A DNA stretch of 64,000 nucleotides from Burkholderiales bacterium. Its GTDB lineage: Bacteria > Pseudomonadota > Gammaproteobacteria > Burkholderiales > Burkholderiaceae_C. This document shows positions 9,058 through 17,552 of this stretch, one piece after another; positions within the stretch are counted from its first letter, which is position 1, and every line of letters begins with the position of its first letter. Position numbers and translations under genes: made by a program. The DNA lies in contig JAFLDE010000013.1 of the NCBI GenBank assembly GCA_017302655.1, positions 1 through 64,000 on the forward strand, given 5' to 3'. The notes below the pieces were generated by a model, which saw only the letters and a program-made list of their open reading frames with translations, made no database searches and was not told the DNA's origin.

Positions 9058-9172
9058 CAGGCTGTTCCCACAAGAAAGGTTGGGATCAGCGAGTCCTGGC
9101 CTTCTGGCACAAGCTGCTCAGGGGCCGACGCACCGGCTGCGGGCCTCGTCCGCCGACATGGAACTAACACAT
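9058..9172. other. 115-base gap inside the minus-strand exosortase operon
   Basis: This is the only sizeable break between genes in the 3.2-12.4 kb minus-strand run. I see no hairpin with a T-run and no convincing -35/-10 pair. A TGGCAC sequence occurs on the plus strand near 9108, but the matching -12 GC is at the wrong distance for a sigma-54 promoter. The break coincides roughly with the edge of the lower-G+C cassette, so it may be a recombination junction. Confidence 0.4.
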
Positions 9173-10396
9173 TCATGCACAACCTCTCTGCTCTTTGTGA
9201 GCCCCGATCACTGCGATGCCTCGCTCGATATCCTCACGTCCAAGGCCCTGATGTACCGACAAGCAAAGCAATTCTGAGGCGAGCAACTCGGCGTCTGCAC
9301 GAGTGGCAGCATCGGCTTCTTGCAACGCCGAGTGCAGCCAGATTCCAAATGTATGCAACGCCACCCCCTGGCTCCGCCAGCCACGGTCGAAGCGGTCGCG
9401 GTGCATCACACGCACCGGAAACACCCAGGGGCAGCACGAAGCATCCAGTGTTTGGTGCAGCGGTTGCAAGCCGTCAGACTCAGGCAGCCCTTCTGCGTAC
9501 AGCGCGTAGTTTTCGCGCCGTCTGTGAACAAGCGCCTCGAAGTCGGTACCCAACAGTCGTTGGCGCACGCCGCTGGGCATTCCTGCACGGGCCAGTTGTG
9601 GATCAAAACCGTAGCGATCCTCGCCGCGAAGCGGTGTCGAGGGCTCGCTTGGGGCGGCAAGCTCCGGTACGGATCGCTTTGAACGCGTGCGCCAACCCTC
9701 CAATGCCTGGAATGCGCGCCTGCAGCGATGATGGGGCGAGTGGTCGAGCACTTCCTCCAGTTCGCGCTTGAAGCGCACCACGCGCTCTTGCCACGAGGGC
9801 ATGGGCCGGGGCCAGGCCGGCAGGCCCACTCCTTCCGTCTGTTGGCGAAGGCCACCACCCACACCGCAAGGTGCCAGCTTCCAGAAGCTGAAGACTTGGA
9901 AGTCCCCCTGCATCGCTGGCAATGCGGGACGCCCAGCATGATCCAGGCACAGAAAGCTGTGCGACCAGTCTTCGACCACAGCGATGCCCTGCGCTCGAAG
10001 CGCTTGCAGATTGGCCAGATCGAAGACAAAACCGAAGTAGTGGATGACTAGGACCGCCCGTGTACGCGGTCCGACCTTGGTCAACAGGTCATCGAAGTCC
10101 AGCGTCAGATCGGGGCGCACGCGATAAAAGACCGGCCTCAGGCCCGCCTCCAGCAAGGGGGTCACACCTGAGGGGCAATGGAAGGCTGGCAGCAGCACTT
10201 CGTCCCGCGCATCCGAGCCATGGCGCAAGGCATGGCCGATCTCGAACAAGGCGCCTCGCGCGTTGTAGGTCAAATTTACGCGCGGAGCGTTTTCAAGCAG
10301 CACCTCGCTGTCCTTGCGCGGATGAGCGCAAAGGAACTCGCGCAAACTCGGTACCGGGTGTGTTGGAGGAAGCGGTGGCTTGAATGCTGCGCTCAT
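9173..10396 (-). CDS. DegT/DnrJ/EryC1-family PLP-dependent aminotransferase
   Basis: 407 residues from the ATG at 10396, which overlaps the stop of hydrolase 1 (ATGA). A start 13 codons earlier would run deeper into that gene. Visible features: NLTYNARGALFEIGHAL, VLLPAFHCPSGVTPLLEAG, VIHYFGFVFDL and VVEDWSHSF (PLP contacts), then VFSFWKLAPCGVGGGL with the Schiff-base lysine at about residue 173. This class converts keto-sugars to amino-sugars, or acts in similar small-molecule aminations. The C-terminal third is unusually Arg-rich. In this operon it could supply an amine later acylated by the FemAB-like enzymes; that is inference. Confidence 0.8.
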   Translation of the reverse strand: MSAAFKPPLPPTHPVPSLREFLCAHPRKDSEVLLENAPRVNLTYNARGALFEIGHALRHGSDARDEVLLPAFHCPSGVTPLLEAGLRPVFYRVRPDLTLDFDDLLTKVGPRTRAVLVIHYFGFVFDLANLQALRAQGIAVVEDWSHSFLCLDHAGRPALPAMQGDFQVFSFWKLAPCGVGGGLRQQTEGVGLPAWPRPMPSWQERVVRFKRELEEVLDHSPHHRCRRAFQALEGWRTRSKRSVPELAAPSEPSTPLRGEDRYGFDPQLARAGMPSGVRQRLLGTDFEALVHRRRENYALYAEGLPESDGLQPLHQTLDASCCPWVFPVRVMHRDRFDRGWRSQGVALHTFGIWLHSALQEADAATRADAELLASELLCLSVHQGLGREDIERGIAVIGAHKEQRGCA

Positions 10397-11292
10397 TGCG
10401 AGATCAAGGGCTTCGGGCTGAAGGCCAGCAGCCACGCAAGGGTTTCATCTTCCATACGCCCCTGACTTCTGCTGTCTGAGCAAGTGTGGTCTGCGCCTTC
10501 CAATTTGGCCCGGCGAACATTCTGGCGACTCATCAGTGACGCCCATGTGGGATCGTTGCCAACATGGTGGGCAAACTCCATGGCGGTGAAGTCTTCGTCG
10601 CTGAGCAGAATCAACACTTGTCCTCGAAAGGCGGACAGGCCAGCTGCCATGCGTTGAGTAAAGGGCAACGCGCTGTCCATCGCGGCGTTTGATGTTTCCG
10701 CGCTTTGGTCAGGCTGTCGAGCGCGCCAGGCCAGTCGCAGGCTTTGCCAGAACTCGCCCAGCGCCTTGCCCGCCACCTGGCCGCTGAACAGCTTGCGCCA
10801 GAAACTGCCTTGCATCAGGCGCTGCAGGTAGTAATGCTTGAGCTGAGTGCGCGCCAGGCCTTCGGGAGAGCGCACCCAGGGATTGACCAGGCAGAGACCG
10901 GCCACGCGCGAATCAGGGCGGGCATGCAGTTTCAGCAGGACGGCCGAGGCGCCATCGCACAGGCCCCATAGCACCGTGTGGCGAACACCTGGCAGCGCGG
11001 CATGCAGAGCATCGATCGCCGCACTGATGTCTTCATCAAGCGCTTCAAAACTGCGCAACAAGCCAGCGCTGTCGCCCATGCCGCGCACGTCGAAGCGCAG
11101 GCAGGGGAACCCGGCTTCGGCCAGGCGGCGTGCCAGCAATACGAACTGCCGATGGCTGCCGGCACGGTATTGCGGTCCGCCGACGACGATGAGCACTGCG
11201 GTGTCCGCTGCTGCCTCGCCTTCGGCCGGTTCGGCCAGCACGCCGGTCAAGCGCTCGCCGTGGCAGTCGATGTCGATGACCCGTTCAAGCAC
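10393..11292 (-). CDS. Exosortase A system-associated hydrolase 1 (alpha/beta hydrolase)
   Basis: 299 residues with the alpha/beta-hydrolase pattern typical of TIGR03100-like proteins: LIVVGGPQYRAGSHRQF, CLRFDVRGMGDSAG, then the nucleophile elbow GLCDG with cysteine at residue 112 instead of serine. An acidic residue (LLSDEDF) and a histidine (EGADHTCSD) are present for a Cys-His-Asp triad, as in dienelactone-hydrolase-like enzymes. The family is restricted to exosortase A loci and its substrate has not been established. A thioesterase role on the neighbouring acyl carrier protein is one possibility. The start overlaps hydrolase 2 by eight bases and the stop overlaps the aminotransferase. Confidence 0.87.
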   Translation of the reverse strand: MLERVIDIDCHGERLTGVLAEPAEGEAAADTAVLIVVGGPQYRAGSHRQFVLLARRLAEAGFPCLRFDVRGMGDSAGLLRSFEALDEDISAAIDALHAALPGVRHTVLWGLCDGASAVLLKLHARPDSRVAGLCLVNPWVRSPEGLARTQLKHYYLQRLMQGSFWRKLFSGQVAGKALGEFWQSLRLAWRARQPDQSAETSNAAMDSALPFTQRMAAGLSAFRGQVLILLSDEDFTAMEFAHHVGNDPTWASLMSRQNVRRAKLEGADHTCSDSRSQGRMEDETLAWLLAFSPKPLISQ

Positions 11293-12187
11293 CGCTCGCC
11301 TCCCCGGTGAGCGCGCGCAGAGTGGCGGCGATGAGGGCCGGTGCGTCCTCGATTTCGGTGGTTTGCCAGAACGCGGGGCCGGTCACGAGTTCGGCACGGG
11401 CTTCGCAGCCGGCCTGCTGCCAACTGGCCACCAGCTTCTGCACCACCGGCGAGAGCGTCGCGCCCTCGCGGTTGGACAACTCCAGCACCACCAGCTGCTG
11501 GCCTTGCGCCGGGGGCGCCAGTGTCGCGACGTCCAAACCCGATGCCAGACCCGAGGCTAGGCGGTAGCCCGCCACTTCCACGGTCTGGCCGGCTTGCAAG
11601 GCGCGCTTGAGTGCCTCGACGCCGCCGATCGCGTTCTGCCCTTGATGCCCATCCAGCAAGTCGCCCACGCTTTTCAGCCGCAGGAACTGCTGCAGCAACA
11701 CGCGGCCCGAGGCCGGTGGCTGCCAATAGAGATGCCGGCTAGGGCCTGGCAGACGCGAGGCCAAGGCAGCAGCCAGCAGGCAGCCGGCGCGCAGGCCCCA
11801 GAGCCAGTCTCGACCCTGAGGCGCGTCGACTTCACTCTGCAGCCACGCGTGGGCTTGACTCAGGTCGTCGAGCCAAGCCGACCAGCTGGCGTCGCCGAAG
11901 TCCCCGCTGCTGTCCCCGCAGCCGAGCAGGTCGATCCCCAGCACGGCGAAGCCCGCAGCCGCCAGCGCTTCGGCCTGCAGGGCCGCCATGCGCCGCGCCT
12001 TGTTCATCTCTTCCGCCAACGGCGGGACGTAGAGCACCCTTCCCCGGCAAGTCCCCTTGGGGGGGTGGAGCACGGCCAGGCGCTGCCCACCGGCGATGGG
12101 GAGAAAGAAGGTGCGCCGAGCGCTTCGCAGGGTCACTGGGGTACCGATGCGGGCAATGCGGACCTTCCGGCCCTCATCCGCAGGCAA
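11285..12187 (-). CDS. Exosortase A system-associated hydrolase 2 (alpha/beta hydrolase fold, nucleophile replaced)
   Basis: 300 residues; HPPKGTCRGRVLYVPPLAEEMNKARRM and AGFAVLGIDLLGCGDSSGDF fit the TIGR03101-like family paired with hydrolase 1. The nucleophile elbow reads GLRAG, with arginine at residue 133 where serine or cysteine would be, and the C-terminal part (GPAFWQTTEIEDAPAL) has no catalytic histidine. Either the protein does not hydrolyse by the usual triad or it acts as a partner of hydrolase 1. It overlaps the ACP gene by 14 bases and hydrolase 1 by eight, so all three are translated as a unit. The name should not be read as proof of hydrolase activity. Confidence 0.85.
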   Translation of the reverse strand: MPADEGRKVRIARIGTPVTLRSARRTFFLPIAGGQRLAVLHPPKGTCRGRVLYVPPLAEEMNKARRMAALQAEALAAAGFAVLGIDLLGCGDSSGDFGDASWSAWLDDLSQAHAWLQSEVDAPQGRDWLWGLRAGCLLAAALASRLPGPSRHLYWQPPASGRVLLQQFLRLKSVGDLLDGHQGQNAIGGVEALKRALQAGQTVEVAGYRLASGLASGLDVATLAPPAQGQQLVVLELSNREGATLSPVVQKLVASWQQAGCEARAELVTGPAFWQTTEIEDAPALIAATLRALTGEASGA

Positions 12188-12419
12188 TGACGAAATCGGT
12201 CAGCGAGCCAACACTGGCAAAGGTGCTGCCGTCGAGCTCGTCGTCGGGCAGGGTGATGCCCAAGCGCTCTTCGATGGCCGTGATCAAGGCCACCACGGCC
12301 ATTGAGTCGAGTTCCGGGATGGCGCCCAGCAGGGGCGTGTCGGGCTGGAAACTGAGCGCGCGGCCGTTCAGGCTGAGCACCTCGTCGAGGATGTGCAGAA
12401 TTTCGGTCCGGGTGTCCAT
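12174..12419 (-). CDS. Acyl carrier protein, exosortase A locus
   Basis: 81 residues, acidic, of acyl carrier protein size. The phosphopantetheine attachment motif is LDSMAVV with Ser39. Helix-forming segments before and after it match the four-helix ACP fold (EILHILDEVL, VVALITAIEERLGITLPDDEL). It would carry an acyl or aminoacyl group as a thioester. Likely partners are the acyl-CoA ligase-type enzyme at 19619 and the hydrolases that overlap it downstream. It is the first gene of the long minus-strand operon. An inverted repeat and a TAGAAT box lie about 30-55 bases upstream of the start. It is unlikely to be the fatty-acid ACP, which sits with fab genes and has the motif GADSLD. Confidence 0.85.
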   Translation of the reverse strand: MDTRTEILHILDEVLSLNGRALSFQPDTPLLGAIPELDSMAVVALITAIEERLGITLPDDELDGSTFASVGSLTDFVIACG

Positions 12420-12447
12420 CGTCGCGGCGCGGCTCTCTATGAAAACA

Positions 12448-12473
12448 GGGGCGGGATTCTATGCACCCGCCCC
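12448..12473 (-). promoter_or_regulatory. Inverted repeat around a possible -10 box upstream of the ACP operon
   Basis: Eight bases (ggggcggg, 12448-12455) are followed by a ten-base loop and the exact complement (cccgcccc, 12466-12473). On the minus strand the loop contains TAGAAT, five of six matches to a sigma-70 -10 box, at a distance that would put the transcript start about 25-30 bases before the ACP start codon. No good -35 is visible. It could be an operator straddling the promoter, or just a stable hairpin between two divergent transcription units. Confidence 0.4.
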
Positions 12474-12589
12474 GTGAAGTACGGCCCACAGCGGGCCGCC
12501 CGTTCGGGGGTATCTCGCAGGGCCAGCGTGAGAAAGGCACGTAGAGTGCGCCGCTTCGCCACCGTCTGCCGCGCCCGGCTGCTTCGCCC

Positions 12590-13777
12590 GTGTCCGCCCC
12601 CGTCCGTTCGCTGCTGTTCAGCACGCTCTACCCGAGCAGCGCGCGGCCCGGCCACGGGCTCTTCGTGGAGACGCGGCTGCGCGAGCTCTTGGGGAGCGGG
12701 TGCGTCGAGGCCCAGGTGGTGGCGCCGGTGCCTTGGTTTCCCAGCACGCACCCACGCTGGGGCGACTGGGCGCGAATGGCGGCCACGCCGCGGCGAGAGG
12801 AGCGACACGGCATCCGCATCGAACACCCGCGCTACCTGCTTCCCCCCAAGATCGGCCAGAACGTTCACCCCTATGTTCTGGCCCTGGGCGCGCTGCCCAC
12901 CATCCGGCGTCTGCAGCGTGAGGGCTTCGACTTCGACCTGATCGACGCGCACTTTTTCTACCCGGACGGCGTGGCCGCCTCGCTGCTCTCCCGCTGGCTG
13001 GGCAAGCCCTTTGTGTGCACCGCGCGCGGCTCGGACATCAATCTGTACCGTCAGTTCCCCTGGCCGCGCCGTCTCATTCAGCAGACCTTGCAGCGCAGCC
13101 AAGGCAATATCGGCGTGAGCGCGGATCTGGTGCGCAGCCTCGTCGAGTTGGGAGCCCCGCCCGAGCGCTGCCATGTGATGCGCAACGGGGTGGACCTGGC
13201 GCGCTTTCAGCCGCTGGATCGACAGGCCTCTCGCCGTGCGCTGGGCCTGCGCGAGGATGGCCTGCTGCTGCTGTCGGTCGGCCACCTGGTGGAGCTGAAA
13301 GGCCACCACCTGGTGATCGAAATGCTCGTGCATCGCGCTGAGGCGCGGCTGGTCATCGTCGGCTCCGGGGCGGAGCGCGGCGCGCTGGAGGCGCTCGCTC
13401 GGCGGCTGAACGTCACCGAGCGCGTGCATTTCGCCGGACAGCAGCCCAGCGAGGCCCTGAAGACTTGGTTCAGCGCCGCCGATGCTCTGGTGCTTGCCTC
13501 CAGCCGCGAAGGCTGGGCCAACGTGCTGCTGGAGAGCATGGCTTGCGGTACGCCGGTGGTGGCCACCGCCGTGAATGGAACCCCAGAGGTCGTGGCCAGC
13601 GCCGACGCAGGCCAACTGGCCGCCCAGCGCGATGTGCCCCACCTGCTGGATTCCCTGCAGCGCCTGCTGGCGGCCTATCCGGAGCGCACGGCGGTGCGGC
13701 GCTATGCCGAGGGCTTCTCCTGGCAGGCCACCACCGAGGCGCAGTGCCGCTTGTTCGAATCCATCGTGGACCGCTGA
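12590..13777 (+). CDS. Glycosyltransferase, GT4-type
   Basis: 395 residues from a GTG start (MSAPVRSLLFSTLYPSS). It has the GT-B pattern: an acceptor domain with FDLIDAHFFYPDGVAA and TARGSDINLY, a linker with VMRNGVDLARFQP, and a donor domain with LLSVGHLVELKGHHLVIEM, VGSGAERGALEALA and REGWANVLLESMACGTPVV, whose two glutamates match the GT4 E-x7-E nucleotide-sugar site. It should act on the cytoplasmic side in repeat-unit assembly. It is first of three glycosyltransferase genes on the plus strand, divergent from the ACP operon, with three bases before the next start. Donor and acceptor are not predictable. Confidence 0.87.
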   Translation: MSAPVRSLLFSTLYPSSARPGHGLFVETRLRELLGSGCVEAQVVAPVPWFPSTHPRWGDWARMAATPRREERHGIRIEHPRYLLPPKIGQNVHPYVLALGALPTIRRLQREGFDFDLIDAHFFYPDGVAASLLSRWLGKPFVCTARGSDINLYRQFPWPRRLIQQTLQRSQGNIGVSADLVRSLVELGAPPERCHVMRNGVDLARFQPLDRQASRRALGLREDGLLLLSVGHLVELKGHHLVIEMLVHRAEARLVIVGSGAERGALEALARRLNVTERVHFAGQQPSEALKTWFSAADALVLASSREGWANVLLESMACGTPVVATAVNGTPEVVASADAGQLAAQRDVPHLLDSLQRLLAAYPERTAVRRYAEGFSWQATTEAQCRLFESIVDR

Positions 13778-13780
13778 AGC

Positions 13781-14593
13781 ATGGACATTTCCGCCGTCAT
13801 CCTTTCGTTCAACTCGCAGCGCTATATCGAGACCTGCGTGCGGAGTCTGCATCAGGCGCTGCAGGAGGCCAGTCTGCAGGGCGAGATCTTCGTCATCGAC
13901 AACGGCTCGAAGGACGGCTGCGTGCAGACCCTGCAGGCCTTGCAGCGGGAACTGGGCGCGATGCTGCAGGTCGAGTACCTGCCCGAGAACACCGGCACCA
14001 CGCGCTCGCGCAACCTGGCGCTGCGCCGTGCGCGCGGCGCGCATGTGCTGGTGCTCGACTCCGACGCCTACATGAATGCCGCCGCGCTACGTGCGCTGGT
14101 GGACTACCAGCGCGCCCACGCTCGCGCGGGCCTGGTGGCGCCGAAGCTGATCTACCCAGACGGTCGCTTCCAACTTAGCGTTGACGTCTTCCCGACCCTT
14201 GCGCGCAAGTTCGAGCGCTTCATGGCGCTCAAGGAGTTGGAGGCACGCGAGCCCCCTGCAGCGGCCGGGGCGGTGGACTACGCCATTTCCGCCGTGTGGC
14301 TGATCAGCCGCGCTGCCTTGGAGGCCACTGGCCTTCTGGACGAACGCATCTTCTACTCGCCCGAGGACGTGGATTACTGCATCCGCCTGTGGGCGGCCGG
14401 TCACCAGGTGCACTACCTGCCCGAGGTCTCCGTCGTGCATGATGCTCAGGAGATCTCGCGCCCGAAGGGGCTCGCCGGCATCAACAAGTTCACCATCCGC
14501 CACGCCAAGGGCCTGCTCTACCTGTTCCTCAAGCACCGCTACGCGTTTTCGCTGCGTGGCCTGTACCGCCGCCTCCATCGGCATGACGCATGA
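13781..14593 (+). CDS. Glycosyltransferase family 2
   Basis: 270 residues of GT-A type. The N-terminus MDISAVILSFNSQRYIETC and the IFVIDNGSKDG strand bind the nucleotide; VLVLDSDAYMN holds the DxD-like metal site (D-S-D); later FYSPEDVDYCIRLWAAGHQV matches the ED motif that precedes the catalytic base in rhamnosyl- and other GT2 enzymes. Similarity to rhamnosyltransferase-type GT2 proteins would fit the dTDP-rhamnose genes at 30-33 kb, but this is not decisive. No membrane segments are evident. The stop overlaps the next glycosyltransferase start by four bases. Confidence 0.87.
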   Translation: MDISAVILSFNSQRYIETCVRSLHQALQEASLQGEIFVIDNGSKDGCVQTLQALQRELGAMLQVEYLPENTGTTRSRNLALRRARGAHVLVLDSDAYMNAAALRALVDYQRAHARAGLVAPKLIYPDGRFQLSVDVFPTLARKFERFMALKELEAREPPAAAGAVDYAISAVWLISRAALEATGLLDERIFYSPEDVDYCIRLWAAGHQVHYLPEVSVVHDAQEISRPKGLAGINKFTIRHAKGLLYLFLKHRYAFSLRGLYRRLHRHDA

Positions 14594-15819
14594 AAGTCCT
14601 CCACGTCTTCGACCACTCGCTGCCGCTGCAGGACGGTTACTCCTCGCGCAGCTGGGCCATCCTCAGTGAGCAGCGAGCGCGCGGCTGGGAGGTACTGCCA
14701 CTCACCGGGCCGCGACAGGGCTCTCAAGAGGACGGCGAAGAGACGGTGTCCGGTCTGTGCTTCTTTCGCACTCGGGATCGTGAGTCCATCTGGGGCCGCC
14801 TGCCGGTCGTCAAGCAGTTCTGGGCCGTCTGGTTGATGTACCAGCGCCTGCTGCAGTTGGTGCCGCAACTGCGCCCCGACCTGCTGCACGCGCACTCGCC
14901 CTCGCTGAACGGTCTGGCGGCCTACCTGGCGGCCAGGCGCTTCGGCCTGCCGCTCGTGTACGAGGTGAGAGCCTTCTGGGAGGACGCTGCGGTGGACCAG
15001 GGCACCAGCAGCGAAGGCGGCCTGCGCTACCGCCTGACACGGGCGCTGGAGAACTTCGTGTTCCGCCGCGCCGATCGCGTCACCGCCATCTGCCAGGGCT
15101 TGAAGCAGGACATCGAGGCACGCGGGCTGACGCGGGAGCCGGTAACGGTGATCCCCAACGCGGTCGAGGTCGAGCGATTCGCCGAACTGCCGCCCCGCGA
15201 CGAGACCCTGGCTGCCGAACTGGGCCTTAGCCCTGGCAAGACTCTGGGTTTTGTGGGCAGCTTTTACGACTACGAAGGCCTGGACCTGCTGATCGCCACC
15301 ATGCCGGAGTTGTTGAAGGCCGAGCCGCAGCTTCGCCTGCTGCTGGTGGGCGGGGGCATGCAGGACGCGGCGCTGCGCGCTCAAGCGAAGGCGCTGGGCC
15401 TGGAGTCGGCCGTGCGCTTTACCGGGCGCGTGCCCTTTGCGGACGTGGAGCGCTACTACGCACTCATCGACCTGCTGGTCTACCCGCGCAAGTCCCTTCG
15501 ACTGACCGAACTGGTCACGCCGCTGAAGCCGCTGGAAGCGATGGCACAGCGCAAGGCCCTCCTCGCCTCCGACGTGGGCGGACATCGCGAACTCATCCAG
15601 CACGGCCGCACCGGCATGCTGTTCGCCGCTGGGCGCCAGGACTCACTGGTCGAGCAGGTGCTGGAACTCGCGCGCTCACCCGAGCTTCAAGCACGCCTCA
15701 TCGAACAAGGCCTGGCCTTCGTGCGCAACGAGCGCACCTGGACGCGCAGCGTGGCGGCGTATGCGCCGATTTACGAGAGGTTGGCAGGAAAGGCCGCCTT
15801 GACTTCGCACCAGGGATAG
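14590..15819 (+). CDS. Exosortase A system-associated glycosyltransferase (GT4)
   Basis: 409 residues opening with KVLHVFDHSLPLQDGYSSRS, the hallmark of the PEP-CTERM/exosortase A-associated glycosyltransferase family (TIGR04063 type). GT-B elements follow: LLHAHSPSLNGLAAYLAARR, VIPNAVEVERFAELP, LGFVGSFYDYEGLDLLI, and KSLRLTELVTPLKPLEAMAQ with the acidic pair of the donor site. It probably adds a conserved core sugar of the exosortase-linked polymer. It overlaps the GT2 gene and is last of the plus-strand trio; transcription then meets the convergent flippase gene 153 bases on. Confidence 0.9.
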   Translation: MKVLHVFDHSLPLQDGYSSRSWAILSEQRARGWEVLPLTGPRQGSQEDGEETVSGLCFFRTRDRESIWGRLPVVKQFWAVWLMYQRLLQLVPQLRPDLLHAHSPSLNGLAAYLAARRFGLPLVYEVRAFWEDAAVDQGTSSEGGLRYRLTRALENFVFRRADRVTAICQGLKQDIEARGLTREPVTVIPNAVEVERFAELPPRDETLAAELGLSPGKTLGFVGSFYDYEGLDLLIATMPELLKAEPQLRLLLVGGGMQDAALRAQAKALGLESAVRFTGRVPFADVERYYALIDLLVYPRKSLRLTELVTPLKPLEAMAQRKALLASDVGGHRELIQHGRTGMLFAAGRQDSLVEQVLELARSPELQARLIEQGLAFVRNERTWTRSVAAYAPIYERLAGKAALTSHQG

Positions 15820-15972
15820 GGCCTTGCGGGTCAAGTGCCCGAGCTGGGGGCACGGCTTGGTGTGCGCCAGTGGTGGGGCGGCGATCGATTGCTGGCCTTG
15901 CGCGAAAAATCCTTGGCCAAAACACAGTACAGGTTGGTGCGACCGAGAAGGGGCCGATCAAGCCTTGAGCAC

Positions 15973-17415
15973 TCAAGGTTTCGCGAGTAGCCACTTCAAT
16001 GGAGGAGCGAGGCGCAGCAACTCTGCTCTCAGAGGGTGCTGGCTGCGCCGCAGCGCGAGTACGAATGCAGCGCTTCCAACCAGACACTGGATGGCGAGGT
16101 AGCCTACCTGCGGCAAGTCGCGGGCAAACAGCTGTACCAGCAGCATGGGGATCATCACCCACAGGCAGAGCCAAGCGCTGGGCAGACTGGCCGCCAGTGT
16201 CCCGCGCCAATCGAAGCCGAAATGCCTACGCAACTCGACTTGCCAAGCCGCAGCATGAGCAAACTTGGCCAGCAACAGCAGAAGCACCATCTCTGTCAGG
16301 CTGAGCCATGCACTGCTCAGCAGGACCAGGATGAGAGAACCGTTGCTCCACAGGTTGGCGCGCAGCATCGCTTGGACATGACCACCAGCCGCCAATGCAC
16401 TGGAGGCAAAGGTCACTGGTGCCACCACAGCGGCATAGAGCAGGAGCAGAGGTGCCAACTGGGATGCAACTTGCCATTGCGGCCCGAAGACCAGCAAGGT
16501 CAGTGGCCCGCCAATCACCGCCAAGCCACAAGTCAGTGGCATCACCAAGCCTGTATGCACGCGGATGGTGTGCGCGAGCAGAGGAGCAGCCGCTTGTCCT
16601 TCGCGAAGCCGCTGTGCGAACACCGGTGCGAACACCTGAAGCAGGATCGTGTCGATGCGCGCCACCAACATGTTCAAAAGGCCACCCGCACGGCTGAATT
16701 GCGCCACTTCGACGACGGATTGGGTTCGACCCAGAACGAGATCAGGCGCGGCTGTTCCGAGTTGTGCCAACAACGAAGCGCTGCCCACCGTCCCTCCGAA
16801 GCCGAACAGGCTGCGCAAGTGTTGGGTCGTCGGCCGCAACCAGGCCACGTCTGGCCGAAACGCCCAAAGCAGCAGCACGTTGGCAACATTGCCTGCAAAG
16901 GTTCCCCATGCCATGCTCACCGATGAGTGGCCATGCCAAGCCAAGGCGAGGGTGACGGTGGTTTGGACTGCGGTATTCGCAATCCCAAGCCACGCGACCT
17001 TTTCAAAAGCCAGGTCGCGTTTGAGTTGGCTCAGTACATGCGAGCCGAAGGGCAGGATCACAAAGCTCAGCGCCAGTACGTAGAACACTTCGGCGATCGA
17101 TGGTTCACGGTAGAAGGCGCTTATCGGCGCTGCAATGAGCACGAGCAATGCGGCTAGGCTCCAGGACATCAGCAGCATCGCGGTGAAGCCAGCGCGAAGG
17201 TGATCGCGAGTGAGTTCCTTGAGTTGCAGAAAGTACTGCGGCACACCGAACTCGCGCAAGATGTGTGTGAACGCGGTCACGGATACTGCAACTGAGAACA
17301 CGCCGATCTCCGCCGGCGTCAGCCAACGCGCCAGCAGCACCGCCGACAGCACGGCCAGCATCAAATTGATGGCCGAGGCCATGGTGGTCACGCGCAGTGC
17401 TCGATGGACGCTCAT
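15973..17415 (-). CDS. Polysaccharide flippase / lipopolysaccharide biosynthesis protein (Wzx-like)
   Basis: 480 residues from the ATG at 17415 (MSVHRALRVTTMASAINLML). An in-frame ATG 38 codons upstream would add a non-hydrophobic extension unlike the family. Twelve or more hydrophobic segments cover the length, in the MATE/Wzx layout with charged residues in early helices (ARWLTPAEIGVFSVAVS). It would move lipid-linked repeat units across the inner membrane for polymerisation. It is a single minus-strand gene between two plus-strand units and, like the asnB gene beside it, is lower in G+C than the core, as often seen for Wzx genes that move with the glycan type. A perfect 7-bp inverted repeat (15963-15978) spans its stop codon. 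Confidence 0.85.
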   Translation of the reverse strand: MSVHRALRVTTMASAINLMLAVLSAVLLARWLTPAEIGVFSVAVSVTAFTHILREFGVPQYFLQLKELTRDHLRAGFTAMLLMSWSLAALLVLIAAPISAFYREPSIAEVFYVLALSFVILPFGSHVLSQLKRDLAFEKVAWLGIANTAVQTTVTLALAWHGHSSVSMAWGTFAGNVANVLLLWAFRPDVAWLRPTTQHLRSLFGFGGTVGSASLLAQLGTAAPDLVLGRTQSVVEVAQFSRAGGLLNMLVARIDTILLQVFAPVFAQRLREGQAAAPLLAHTIRVHTGLVMPLTCGLAVIGGPLTLLVFGPQWQVASQLAPLLLLYAAVVAPVTFASSALAAGGHVQAMLRANLWSNGSLILVLLSSAWLSLTEMVLLLLLAKFAHAAAWQVELRRHFGFDWRGTLAASLPSAWLCLWVMIPMLLVQLFARDLPQVGYLAIQCLVGSAAFVLALRRSQHPLRAELLRLAPPLKWLLAKP

Positions 17416-17552
17416 GAGGATTCGGGCTAAACGATCGACTCGAGTGTCGCAGGGCGTCTGAATCCTGAAGTTCAAGAGCAGGCACCGCCCAAACCAATGG
17501 GGTGAGAGCCTGAGAATGCGGCTCCCCAACCCATCTTGGTCAACGACAAACC

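Noticed and set aside
9106..9121. TGGCAC on the plus strand near a -12-like TGCT
   Set aside because: The GG-GC distance is two bases too short for sigma-54, and it points the wrong way for the neighbouring genes.
15963..15978. Hairpin CCTTGAG-CA-CTCAAGG as a terminator between the convergent glycosyltransferase and flippase genes
   Set aside because: The loop is only two bases and no T-run follows on either strand; it also overlaps the flippase stop codon.
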